From NCBI GenBank assembly GCA_916048055.1, contig CAJZHL010000024.1, forward strand, positions 248,001 to 312,000: a stretch of 64,000 nucleotides of DNA, read 5' to 3'. The notes beneath the pieces are model-generated. The model made no database searches. It had not been told where the DNA came from and worked only from the letters and a program-made list of their open reading frames with translations. Position numbers and translations under genes: made by a program. The stretch is from Pedinophyceae sp. YPF-701 (taxonomy: Eukaryota; Chlorophyta; Pedinophyceae). This document shows, one piece after another, positions 11,872 to 24,435 of this stretch; within the stretch, counting starts at the first letter, position 1, and each line of letters opens with the position of its first letter.

Positions 11872-14018
11872 GTGAGCTCGAGCGTCCACGAATTCGTCGC
11901 AACGGAGCGTTCACACGTTGGTTCAAGCCCTCACGATTCCTCGCCCGTTCGCTTCGAATCGCGCGCCACTGCAGGATCTGCTCCCCGACATTCTTTCGAT
12001 GCTGACCAAGATCCACGCCGGCCTGCAGCAGCAACGCCAGACGGGCCCAGACGACGGCCAGCCGCTGGCGGATCTCCTGATGGACAGCGCGACCCTCGGG
12101 AAGCTCACGGCGATGTCCGACGCCGCCGACGCCGTTCCCGGCCAGGAAACGGCGCAGCCCGACGCGGCGTGCTCCGTTTCGGTCCCGGACACCCAGGTTG
12201 ACGACTGGAGCGGCCACGAAGGGTCGGAGACGAGCGACCCGGTCGACTCGCAGGTCAGGCCGCCCGCGCAGGGCAAGCGCCACCCCACCGTGCCCTCCTC
12301 GTCGACTCTCGAGGACGAGAGCAGCGACGAAGACGCGGACGCCCCCGCGGACAGCAACGACCCTGGTCGCTCAGTCGAACGTCAAAACCTCGCCGCACCG
12401 GCGCCGCGTCGACCGGCTGACAGGCCGCGCGCTCCCCTCACGTCCTCCTCGTCCGACGGCACCCTCTCAAGCATCCCTCTGCGTCCGCCAGCGACCCCTG
12501 CGCGCGCAGCGCAGCGGCAGGTGCCCGACAGGCTGCGCCCGCCGGCGCCGCGGCCCGCCGACCGCGACGCCTGCCCCGCGAAGCTCATTCTCTGGCCGGC
12601 GGCCCTGCGGGCCGCCGACCGCCAGGCGGCGTACTTCAGGCGGAACGCCGTCAAGCCTCCGCCGGGGGCCGTCGACAGTGGGAGAGTCTGCCCCCTGGGC
12701 GTGGAGGGCAACGCCAAGCTGACGCTGTTGACGTACAGCTGCACGGCCGTCGACGCCCTGCTCGCCCTGTGCCGCTGCGAGTCGATGCCCCGTCTGACAC
12801 GGAAGTATAACGACATCAGGAACAGGAGGGGTCCCTTCGCGGCGGCCATGGCGGCCGCGGCTGACGTCGAGGCGGCGTTCGCGGACCACAAGGTGGCGTT
12901 CCACATGATGACCAAGGTGCGGGCCCGCCTCATGCGCCGGCGCGGAAGACCCCCCGCCTGTCGTTGCGCAAAGGAGGGGGGGGGTGTTTTGGCATTCTCG
13001 AAGCTCCTTGCTGCCCGTGCGCCGCCGCTGCAGCTCATGCACACGATCAACGACATGCGGGCGGCCTGCGATCGGAAGGTGCGGAATTCCGCGCTCGCCT
13101 TCACCGTCGTCGACGAGGCCTCCGGGACGCACAGGCGCCGGGCGTTCCGGGTCTGGCCCGGCAGTTCCGGGCGCAAGTGCGAGCTGTGTCCGTGCGAGGA
13201 CCTCGAGGACCAAGTGACGTTCGAGCGCCTCGTCGCGGCCGAGGACGGCGGGCTGCAGCTGGGCGCGGGGTCGCTGCTGCGGCGGATTGCCACGACGTGG
13301 GTCTCGGCGTTCCGCAGGCAGTGGCTGCTGCTCGCCGATCAGGAGACAGGCGAGCTGCGGGTCACGCCGGCGGTGCTGGCGGGCCTGCTCGTGGAGGTGC
13401 GCTGGCGGTCAGACACGCAGTTGTCAGTCTGTCAGACACAGCCGTCGCGACCGCAAACTCGGTGTGCCGCCACGCGCTGTGCTTGCGGCAGTGGGTAGGA
13501 GAGCGGGAGGGCCGGCGTTCAGTCGCATCCGCATCCACTCGCGCCGGCGCCGCGTCAAAACAACCCCCCCCTGACATCATCCGCCCGTTGTCGTTCTTTC
13601 GCAGGCGAAGGAAATGTGCACGCCTGCGGGTCAGAAGAGCGCCGTTATCGGACGGGACCGATCCGCGGAGCACCGCGAGATGTTCGACACGTACGTGCGC
13701 CCTCTCATGAGTCAGCCTGACGGCGGGGGGGTGTTGCTGCCCAAGGCGCAGCTGGCGACGTGGCTCGACGACGTGGGCGCGCTGCCGGCCGCGTTCCGCG
13801 CGCCGAAGGAGAAGCTGCCCGGCTGTCTCGGCCCCAAGAGGCACGGGAAGCCCTACGAGCAAGCGCCTGTCCCTGAGAGCGCTGGCGGCGGCGCAACAGG
13901 CGGGCAGCGGGCCAAGCGTGCCAGCGACCGGCAGCCTGGCCACCACAGCAGCAAGCAGCCGAGGCTGGTGATTCGGGACTACCGGGGCATCATCCGCGAG
14001 AGAGTGGAGAAGGAGTGA
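11857..14018 (+). CDS. Array gene D: one-module paralog (577 aa)
   Basis: Exons 11857-11871, 11975-12916, 13034-13396 and 13605-14018, all phase 0. Exon 1 encodes MSTGR. Exon 2 starts DLLPDILSMLTKIHAG (helical), followed by a long polar linker with an acidic patch (LEDESSDEDADAP) and Pro/Ser/Arg-rich sequence, then LTLLTYSCTAVDALLALC. Exon 3 has VTFERLVAAEDGGLQLGAG...LLAGLLVEV. Exon 4 has AKEMCTPAGQK...DTYVRPLMSQPDGGGVLLP and a C-terminal RDYRGIIRERVEKE, shared in form with gene E. Compared with A to C it lacks the second module. The last intron shows a clear CTGAC 29 nt before the acceptor. Function unknown. Confidence 0.72.
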
Positions 14019-14568
14019 GCGCGCCCACGTTGCATGACGACTTTGGCGTTGAGGTGAGGCTGTTGGAGTAGCGGGTGGGACAGCAGGGACGGGTGTGAAT
14101 GAGAGGAGCCAACGGACTGCCGCGGACGTGTCGGAGAGTCGCGGAACCGGCACGCTCGGGGCCGGAGTCAGCCCGTGGTGTTATGTCATACCGTGATCGC
14201 GTCAGGAGGGCCGTCGTGGTGCTGGAAGCGATGCTGCCTGCGCGACGCGACACAGGATCGCAAAATCCGCGGACGGGCGCGCTTCCGCCGGCTCTCCGGC
14301 GCCTGGGGGTGTCTCACGAGTCCAGTCAGGCCGCTTTTGCGGTCCGACAGTCCGACTGGCGGGCTGGAGATGCCACACCGTTGCTTGACCGGCGCGCCCG
14401 TCGCACGAACAGCCCGCTCCGGCACGCAGAAGGTCCGCCCAGCGCGCCCTCGTCCGTCGAGGCGGGGCTGCGTTCGCCTCGTGCGCCAGCCGGGCCTCCG
14501 GGGCGCTCATTCAGGGGCGAACCCATCTGTTTCGGCCACGTTCCGGCTCGTGAATCTCACGGGGCACG
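14019..14568. other. Spacer between array genes D and E
   Basis: The first about 150 nt (14026-14170) resemble 16753-16900 after gene E, with shared pieces such as CGTTGCATGA and GTGTTGGAGT-like sequence, so the 3' flank was duplicated with the gene. From 14207 it is the upstream repeat described for gene D. No independent gene seen. Confidence 0.6.
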
Positions 14569-14583
14569 ATGTCGACCGGTCGG
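14207..14583 (+). repeat. Upstream repeat, copy 2 (before gene E)
   Basis: Second copy of the block at 11488-11871, covering the putative promoter and first exon of gene E. The sequence around the start, GGGGCACGATGTCGACCGGT, is identical in both copies. Confidence 0.8.
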
Positions 14584-16685
14584 GTGAGCTCGAGCGTCCA
14601 CGGAGCGTTCACGCGCTGGCCCATGCCTGTACGTATTCCCTCACCTTTTCCGCTTCGTATCGCGCGCCACTGCAGGATCTGCTCCCCGACATCCTCTCCA
14701 TGCTGACCAAGATCCACGCCGGCCTGCAGCAGCAACGCCAGACGGGCCCAGACGACGGCCAGCCGCTGGCGGATCTCTTGCCACAGATGGACAGCGCGAC
14801 CCTCGGGAAGCTCACGGCGGTCTCCGACGCCGCCGCCGTTCCCGAGCAACAAACGGCGCAGCCCGACGCGGCGCGCTCCGTTTCGGTCCCGGACACCCAG
14901 GTTGACGACTGGTCCCGCTCCCAACGCGGCCGCGAAGGGTCGGAGACGAGCAACAAGGCCGGCGGGTCGCAGGTCAGGGCGCGCGCGCAGGGCAAGCGTC
15001 ACCTCACCGTGCCCTCCTCGTCGACTGTCGAGGACGAGAGCAGCGACGAAGACGCGGACGCCCCCGTGGTCAACAACAACACCAGCGCGGGCGCCCATGG
15101 TCGCTCAGTCGAACGTCAGCACCTCGCCGCACCGGCTCCGCGTCGACCGGCTGACGGGCCGCGCGGTCCCCTCACGTCCTCCTCGTCCGGCGACGACGGC
15201 GCCCTCTCAAGCGTCCCTCTGCGTCCGCCAGCGACCCCTGCGCCGCCGGTGCCCGACAGGCTGCGCCGGCCCGCCGACCGCGACGCCTGCCCCGAGAAGC
15301 TCATTCTCTGGCCGGCCGCGGTGCCTGAGTCTCAGCGCCAGGGCGAGTACTTTCCCAGGACGGTGCTCGCCCACGTTTGCGGCGCCCCCGCGCAGGCATC
15401 CTCGCTGGGCGCCGAGGGCAACGCCAAACTCGCCCTGCTCGCGTTCCACTGCACGAACGCGGACGCTGCGCTCGCCCTGCTCGGCTGCGAGAAGTGCCCG
15501 GCGCTCGTCAGCGCGGCCCGCTCGGCGCTGGCAACGCGGCAGCGCACGCACCTGGAGCTCGCGTTGGAGGCCGCCGTTGACGTCGGATCGGTCTTCGCTC
15601 CCCCGAGCGCGTCCAAGACGATAACGAAGGTCCGCGGCCCGCCGGATCCGCGCCAGGATGTCGCCGACTGCAGGTCACACGCTAAGAGACTCCCCACGGA
15701 ACTCCCCCCCTGCAGCTGACTCACTCGGTGAACGACCTGCGGGCTCGTCTGGACCGCAACCTGCGTGCAAGCGCCCTGGAATTCACCGTCGCGGTCCCCA
15801 ACCACGTCCCCGCCGGCCACAGCCGCCACGATCCGCCCCCCGCCACAGACGCGAACGCCGCAGCACCCCGCAGGGCCTTTCGGCGGTGCTCCGTGGGGAT
15901 CCGGAAGAGCGAGCTGTGTCCCACAGCGGATCTCGAGTCCGTGGTGACCTTCAAGAAGCTCGTTCTGGACGCAAAAGGCCCCGGGGGACTGAATCTTGGT
16001 GTCGGGTCGCTGCTGAGGTGCATCGCCAAGGCGTGGCTGTCGGGGCTGCGCAGGCAGAGCCTCCTGGTCGTCGGCGGGGACGGGGAGCTGCGGGTGACGC
16101 CGGCGGTGCTGGCGGGCCTGCTGTACGAGGTGCGCCGAGGGTCAGCGGTTTTGTCTTGTTTTTTTTTCGCCTTGTTCCTGGACAGTGACTGATCTCACGC
16201 AGCCGTAAAGAACCTCCGCGTTACCACGAAGTGTGCGTTTGCGGCGCGAGCGCCGCGCTCACCGAGATCACGTAGGAGACCGCGCTCAATACCCCCCCCT
16301 TTCACAGGCAGAAGAGATGTGCACTCCTCTGCGCCGCAAAGTGGCGTTCGGCGCCAACGGCCACCGCACGCTCCGCATGCGCTTCATGTTCGACACGTAC
16401 GTGCGCCCGCTCATGCGTCTGCCGGACGGCGGCGGCGTCCTGTTGTCTACGCAGCGGCTCGCCACGTGGCTCCCGGGCGCGGGCGCGGTGCCAGTGGCGT
16501 TCCGCGTGCCGAAGGAGAAGCTCCCGCACTGCCTCGGCGTGTCCAGTTGCGTCGGCCGCCCGCCGGGGTCCGGCTCCAAGCGCGGCCGGGGGCCTGACGC
16601 AGGCCCCGACAGCGGGCGGAAGCTGCCGAAGACGGTAGTGCGGGACTACCGGGGCATTGTCCGTGAGAGGACGGCGGGGGACTGA
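14569..16685 (+). CDS. Array gene E: one-module paralog (586 aa), closest to D
   Basis: Exons 14569-14583, 14676-15629, 15716-16129 and 16308-16685, phase 0 throughout. MSTGR is followed by DLLPDILSMLTKIHAG, the same as gene D; the N-terminal linkers are also nearly the same until about residue 200, after which the two diverge. Exon 2 ends with LLAFHCTNADAALALLGC. Exon 3 has VVTFKKLVLDAKGPGGLNLG...LLAGLLYEV. Exon 4 has AEEMCTPLRRK...DTYVRPLMRLPDGGGVLLS. The C-terminus carries SKRGRGPD and then RDYRGIVRERTAGD. Near-identical N-terminal halves beside diverged modules point to gene conversion or recent duplication of the 5' part of D and E, which is inferred. No known domain recognised. Confidence 0.72.
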
Positions 16686-17304
16686 GGATAGGGCGGATCA
16701 TCGCGCTTGGATGAGCTGCGGCGCCCGGGGGCCGCGCCGTCGACGGCGGTCTTCCGTTGCATGAACACTTTGGCTCGAAGTTGAAGGTGTTGGAGTGGCG
16801 GGCGTGCCGAACGGGGACGTATGTGAGATAGAGGAGCCAATGGGGCTGCCGTGGACGCGTCGGACGGTCGCGGGACCCGCGCGTTCGGGGCCGAAGTCGC
16901 AGGTGAGGGTGCGCTGCACGTGCGCGCGCAACGACGCAGGGGTGCTGATCGGATCCTGGACGGTTTCGAGGAGGTTGCTCGTGACGCGCCTGCGCAGTGT
17001 CGTGCAGGCGAGCTCCCTGGCGGTCTCGGGGGGGGGTCTCTCGGGTGTTAAAAGGACGACGGAAGGCCTCCGCGCGGCATTGCACGCGTCAGGATTGCGT
17101 TGCTGCGGCTCGTTCGGCGCACATCGGTCGCCATGTGCTGTCGCAGAGGCAGAACATAATTGCCGTGGGTAGTTGGACCGCCGACAGGCCGTAGCGTCTC
17201 GCGCAAAGCGGATCAAGAGTTTATCGGGTCGATTTCTGCGCTCGTGCGCGCCCTGCACGGAACGTCCACGTCACCACAGCAAGCGCAGCGGCATCGGCGA
17301 CGAA
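16686..17304. other. Spacer between array genes E and F
   Basis: The region around 16753-16900 is a diverged copy of the 3' flank of gene D. The remainder up to the gene F start shows no coding signal or repeat that I can support. Confidence 0.5.
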
Positions 17305-19240
17305 ATGCCGCGGCGTCAGGTGAGGCGCAAGACCACGAAGCCGTCCTGCGGGCATGTTGAGCTGCAGGAACTTGGCCTCCCGCGGCGCCCGATATGTGTG
17401 TTGGATTTGCGCGATGCAACTCTCGCTCGATCGATCGAATCACGATTGTACCTATGATGTTGTTGCAATGTCAAGCTGTGTTGTGGCGGAGACGCCCAGC
17501 GCGTCCTCGGTTCTGATTTGACCCGCAGGCAACGGAGCCCCTACAGACGCCGCCAGGGACAAACAACCACCTATATCTCACCGTCGACGAAGATTCAGAT
17601 ACCTCTGCGAGCTCCAGTTCGCATAGCGTGGCCAGCACCGTCAAGGACGAGTCCCTGGAGGCCGGAGACGAGGCTCCCAGCGGTCTCGGCGCCTCCGCGC
17701 AGCGCCGACGCGACCGCAGCCCCGAGACGTCCGGTTCCGACTCCGAAGAAATCCCGCTCCAGCCCGCGGAGCACGTCCCCGCCGGCCGCTCGCCGCGACG
17801 GAGCAACACACGGCTCGCTCCCGCACCCAACCGGCGAGCCTCTCAACGCAGCGCGGCAGCAAAGCCCCTCATCCCGCCGCTACCGAGATACATGCGCGAC
17901 AGAGAGGCCAGAACGTCGCGGAAGGCCGCGGTCCGACGCTCCCCAACCGTCCCCCGCCCCATCGTGGCCAACAACGCTGCGGGGCTCTCGACCCTCCACA
18001 CTGCCAAGGTCTGCGCGCTCGCGTACCACTGCACGCACGCCGACGCCCTCTTGGCGCTCCTGGGCGCCGGGAGCGTCGTCTGCGCGAAACCAAGCGCGAA
18101 CATCGCGCAGCACAGAACTGTTAGTTCTGCCGCTAATAGCAACAGCTACTTTGGCGTCGTCATGCGGGCCATGGGCGACATGGGCGACCTCGCGACCATC
18201 TGCTCGAACCCCAGGGAGACCTACCGCGCCGTCAAGAACGTACGCTCCCGCCACGTCCCCCCCTGAAAACACGCAACACCCCGCGACGCGCACACTCACT
18301 CACCGCCGCGGCGCCGCGCGCCGCCTGACCCGCAGCTGCAGGCCGCGGCGAACGCGATGAAGCGCCGCGCCACGCGCGCGATGCGCGTGGCGGCCGCGGA
18401 GACCTTCGCGCTCGGCGACGGCGATCACGACCCGCCGCGTCTCGTGTTCATGACGTGCGGCGACGGGCTGCAGACGCACGACGTGTGTCCGCGCCCGGAG
18501 GCGCTGCACCTCGCGGACTTCGTCAAGCTGGTCTTCCGCGAGGACGGCAGCCTGAACCTCGGGCCGTGCTCGCTGCTGGAGCTGCTGGCGTCCGCGTGGA
18601 TCCAAAGCTTCCCGGAGTCTGACCTGCTGCTCTCGGAGAGGGGGGAGTATTGCCTGACGCCGGCGGTGCTCGCGGGGCTCCTGCTCGAGGTGCGCGGCGG
18701 CGATCGCGCGCGTTGCGACGTGGCGTCGCGGCCCGTTGCCACTTGCGGTGCAAAGCTGGCGCTGTGTTGGCGTGGCTGCGAGCGCCGTGCCCGCATCGGC
18801 GTGATCGCTGGCTCCACCGCCGCGACATCGGCCCGCTGCACGGCCCGTGCCATGGTCTGACTATGTCCTAGGATTGAGTGTTGAGGAATTGATAATAATT
18901 TGATAATAATTGATAATAATATGACTTTGTTTGTGTTGCCGGTGCTGTGCAGGCAGAGGAGATGTGCACGCCCCCCGAGGAGAAGCGCTCGCTCCACGAC
19001 GGCGGTCTGCCCCGCCTGCGCGAGACATTCGACGTCCACGTGCGCCCGCTGCTGTCGCGCGTCGACGGGGGGGGGGTGTTGCTGCCGGCGGCGCGCACCG
19101 CCACGTGGCTCCCGGGGGTCGACCGCCTCCCGATGGCCTTCCGTGCAGGGAAGCAGGGCCTGCCGAAGTCCCTGCGCATGGCCGCGCATCAGGCGCGGTA
19201 TGACGCGGGGGGGGGTCCGATTCGCGAGAGGATCCGCTGA
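17305..19240 (+). CDS. Array gene F: shortest one-module paralog (455 aa)
   Basis: Exons 17305-17319, 17529-18239, 18336-18689 and 18953-19240, phase 0. The first exon MPRRQ was found by analogy with the other five genes: ATG plus four codons, then GTGAGG. The first intron ends TTTGACCCGCAG. Exon 2 lacks the DLARLQ/DLLPDI helix and instead begins ATEPLQTPPG with a Ser/Asp-rich stretch, then LAYHCTHADALLALLGAG. Exon 3 has LADFVKLVFREDGSLNLGP...LLAGLLLEV. Exon 4 has AEEMCTPPEEK...DVHVRPLLSRVDGGGVLLP and ends PIRERIR, a remnant of the D/E tail. It is the most diverged member. The stop codon lies in a TGAGTCA palindrome (19238-19244). Confidence 0.68.
18889..18922. repeat. AT-rich TTGATAATAA repeat in the last intron of gene F
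   Basis: About four imperfect copies of TTGATAATAA, an isolated AT-rich island in otherwise GC-rich sequence. It lies inside the intron 18690-18952, so it has no coding effect. Confidence 0.75.
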
Positions 19241-19645
19241 GTCAGGACAGCGGGCCACCAGTCCGACCGCGAGGACGGCGCGCGCTTGGACACGTTGCGC
19301 GCCTGCTGGGGAGGTCGGGTGTATGTCTGGTGGAGTGCGGCGTCGCTGCTGCTCGTAACCATCAATGCACAAAGAAAACAACGCAACAGAGATCGGCAAA
19401 TCATATGTCTCGTTTCGTCAGACTAGTCGCTCTGGCTTGCAGCTGCACAGCAGGGGCCTGTCGCAGCGCGCGTCTGCCGCGCGACGGGGCTTGGTCGGCG
19501 CTGTGACGACTTAGTGCGCACCCGTGTCAGGTCTTTGTCTGACGGAGGGACCTTCGGGGCGCTGGTTGCGGCGGCGGCGGCCCGCGCACGCGGACTTCGT
19601 TCGGGGCGAGCAGCTGCGCGCGCGCGGGGCCCGGAGAAGCCCAGG
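19241..19645. other. Spacer between the tandem array and thioredoxin reductase
   Basis: An open frame runs through its right part into the reductase, but without family similarity. Presumed 3' flank of gene F plus promoter/5' UTR of the reductase. No repeat recognised. Confidence 0.5.
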
Positions 19646-21650
<2,005 letters not shown>

Positions 21651-21979
21651 CCTAGCCTACTGGCGCAGCCGCAGCTGCGGCGAAGTGTGACTCAACCGAG
21701 CCTCTCTCCCGCCGCCCCTCTCTTGCTCCCTCTGCGCGAGCAACTGGTACACAAAGACGGCGCGACTGAAAGACGGCACGGTCGCTACTGCGGCTGTGCG
21801 GTGGGTGCAGTGCTGTGCTTGGGTGAGACGTCTCGTTTCTCTCGCCGCCGCCCTGGAGGCTGGTCCGCACGCCCAGCTCTCATAGCCCGTTTCACAACAT
21901 CTGCCGCCGCGGCAGTCTCGCGCGGGGCGCGCTCAGCTGCGGCCTCCGTTGCTGTCGCCGCCAGTGCTGCGCTGCGCCG
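21651..21979. other. Convergent spacer between thioredoxin reductase and NME7
   Basis: 3' flanks of two genes transcribed towards each other. It contains a TGACTCA at 21688-21694. No gene or conspicuous polyadenylation signal seen. Confidence 0.5.
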
Positions 21980-24010
21980 CTACACGATGAGCTCGAAGAA
22001 GTACTGCACTTCGAGGCCCGCGTCCTCCTCGAGGTCGGTGCAGTGCACTGCGTTCTTCGCGCGGCTCTGCCCGAACACCGCGCGGATCGTCTCCTGCCGC
22101 AGCAGCCGCGCCAAATCCGGGTCCCGCGGCCCGCACAGCTGCCTGCAGCCGCAGACGCGCACGCAGCCGACAGACAGTGAGAGCGCACGCCACACAAGAG
22201 AAGAATGCGCGCGAGCCGCGGACACGACGCGGCAACTGCGCTGCACGTCGCCTGCAACGCACACGCATGCGCGTTTCCGCGACCACGCGGCTTCGAAACG
22301 CCGCAGTGAGCGCGCTCCGCGCTGAAGCATGCAAAGGTACGTCGTGTGCGCGCCGAGCTGCGGCGGTGCGGCGCGCGCGTGCGCACCGGAACGACTCCAC
22401 GGTGTCGGCGCCCTCCGCGCCGGGGGCGACCTCGAGCGCCAGGAACGGCCCGGACGTGATCTCCTCGAGCATGTCCGAGAACTCGTCCGGCGGCACGACG
22501 CCGCGGTATACCTCGTAGAACTCGCTGGCGTCGGTGCGGTTGAGCGACACCAGCTGCAGCGCGGTCACGTCGAACTGCGCCTGGATGACCTGGAGGATGG
22601 AGCCGGCGCGGCCGTCGAGGAAGGCGTGCGGCTTGATGATGCCGAGCGTCGTGGACCCGTCGTTCACGCAGCACTTGCCCACGCTGCGCAGCAGACGACG
22701 CGGGGCGCAGCGGCAGTGTGCGGGGGCCGCGCGACGCCGTGCAACGGACCGCACACACACGCAGCTCCGCACTCGAGAACGACAGAGAGACAGAGAGAGC
22801 AGAGCCCTCGCGCTCGGACGCGCGAGCGCCAGCACGCGTGCACGCATTGCAGCTGCGGGCCGCATCGGCGCCGCGCTCACCTGCCACGCCCGGCCCCGAA
22901 GAAGAACTCCACCTCCTGCGCCGCCGTCTCCGGCGCGTCGCTCCCGTGGCACGCGTTGCGCGTCTTGTCCGTTCCGAAGCGCGCCCGGATGGACGCGGGC
23001 GCCTCCTCGCGCGCCGCGGCCGCGTCCGTGGGCCCAATGAGGTCCCTCCAGGCCTTGATCGCGTCCTCGCGGAGCAGCTCGAGCGCCACGATGCGCCCTG
23101 ACGTCATGTAGTCCACCAGCGTCGGGTAAAAGGGCTTCCCGCGGTGCACAGAGTAGAACTCCTCGGCCTCGGCGCGCGAGAGCCGGCACATGCGCATGTT
23201 CTTCACGCGGAAGCCCGCCTTCGTGATGTCCGTGAGGATCTCGCCCGCGTGGTGCACGGCGTCCGGCTTGATCATCGCCAGCGTGCGCCCGAGTTGCTTG
23301 GCGAGCGCGCTCCGGGTCTCGTCGTCCGCGAAGTCCACCAGCTCGAGGCTCCGCCCGAAGATCATCAGCTTCGCGCCCAGGAAGAACCTGCGGGCGCGCG
23401 GCGCGGCGCGGCGCTCCTCTCGCGCACGACCATCGCAGCGGGCGCGCAGCTCTCCCCCGCGCTCACCGCGCAGCCACAGCGACGCGCGGGGTGGGAAAAC
23501 GCAAGGCCACGCGCGACGGAGTCGTTGCGGCGGCCGGCCGCGCGGAGCAGCGGCGCGGACTCGCCGCGCTGCACCTGCGCAGCTGGACGGTGCCGCTCGC
23601 AGCTGCGGGCGCACAGCACGGCCCCCGCACGCCCCCCGCAGCGGCGGAATCAGCACGGCTGGACCGGAGCTGCTCCACGCGGCCCAGCGCGGCCGCCCTG
23701 GGGGCCTGTCCGGCCCGGCACGCGCCGTCCGCGGGGCCCCTCCATGCACCCTCTGGCTCCTCCGAAAACGGGCGGGCGGCCCCGCGGCGCCGCGGGGGCG
23801 CCGGGCGGCGCCGCGCGCGCGGGCGGCGCACCTGTCGTCCGGGATGGGGCCCGTGGGGAGCAGGGCGGGTTTCAGGTAGGCCCGGCGGTTCTTGACGTCA
23901 TACAGTTCGACCTTGGCAGTCTCCCTGTGGTATGTGAAGAGGAAGGACCACTCCACGCCGGAGACGGGGTCGAGCCACGCGGCCTTGAAGTTGTAGGACT
24001 TCGGGTCCAT
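21980..24010 (-). CDS. NME7: NME7 nucleoside diphosphate kinase homolog (DM10 + two NDK domains, 381 aa)
   Basis: Exons in transcript order: 24010-23832, 23387-22881, 22683-22387 and 22142-21980. The N-terminal DM10 domain (about residues 1-88) includes AAWLDPVSGVEWSFLFTYH and ELYDVKNRRAYLKP. NDK domain A follows with LAMIKPDAVHHAGEI and RNACHGSD (His near 207). NDK domain B has LGIIKPHAFLDG and KNAVHCTD (His near 361), so both histidine motifs are kept. Length matches animal NME7 (about 376 aa). Known role of the family: component of the gamma-tubulin ring complex and a microtubule inner protein of ciliary doublets, with NDP kinase activity. Its presence suggests the organism makes flagella at some stage. 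It faces the gene at 24436 head to head, 425 bp apart. Confidence 0.93.
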
Positions 24011-24435
24011 CCTGCCCGACGGCGCCGCGGCGCTCGCGCCCGGGCTACGCGGCGCTGGGGGCGCGGAACGCTGCGCGGGGGGTGGAGATCGTCCGCTGTG
24101 GCGCGAGCGCGGCGTTTCTGCGCGTGTAGCGTGGCTGGCGGACAGGTTGCGTCGCGGGGCGCGCGTGTGGCGCGGCGCGCGCGCACCGCGCGCGCCTTGG
24201 CGGCCGTGCGGGCCCTGCGAAGCGAGTCGGGCTGAGAGCTGGTGGCAGGAAACCGCCTGACGCGGCGCGCCCTGGCACTATATGGCGCCAGCGTCGCTCC
24301 CGCGACGGCTACAGACGATCCAGGAGCGAGATAGGCGGAGTTCACGACCGGAAATCCACGGACGGCGCGCGCAGCCCGCCCAGCGGCACCTCTCCCGGGT
24401 CCGGGGCGCTCCACCGGGGCACAGGGAGCGCCAAA
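24011..24435. promoter_or_regulatory. Divergent intergenic region (NME7 / 24.4-kb gene)
   Basis: Sits between two outward-facing start codons, so it must hold both promoters. A weak TATA-like TATATGGC occurs at 24280. No other motif can be supported by eye. Confidence 0.4.

Noticed and set aside
1-19240. The tandem array as a transposon cluster
   Set aside because: No transposase, reverse transcriptase or integrase motifs, no terminal repeats or target duplications, and all copies have intact introns and frames.
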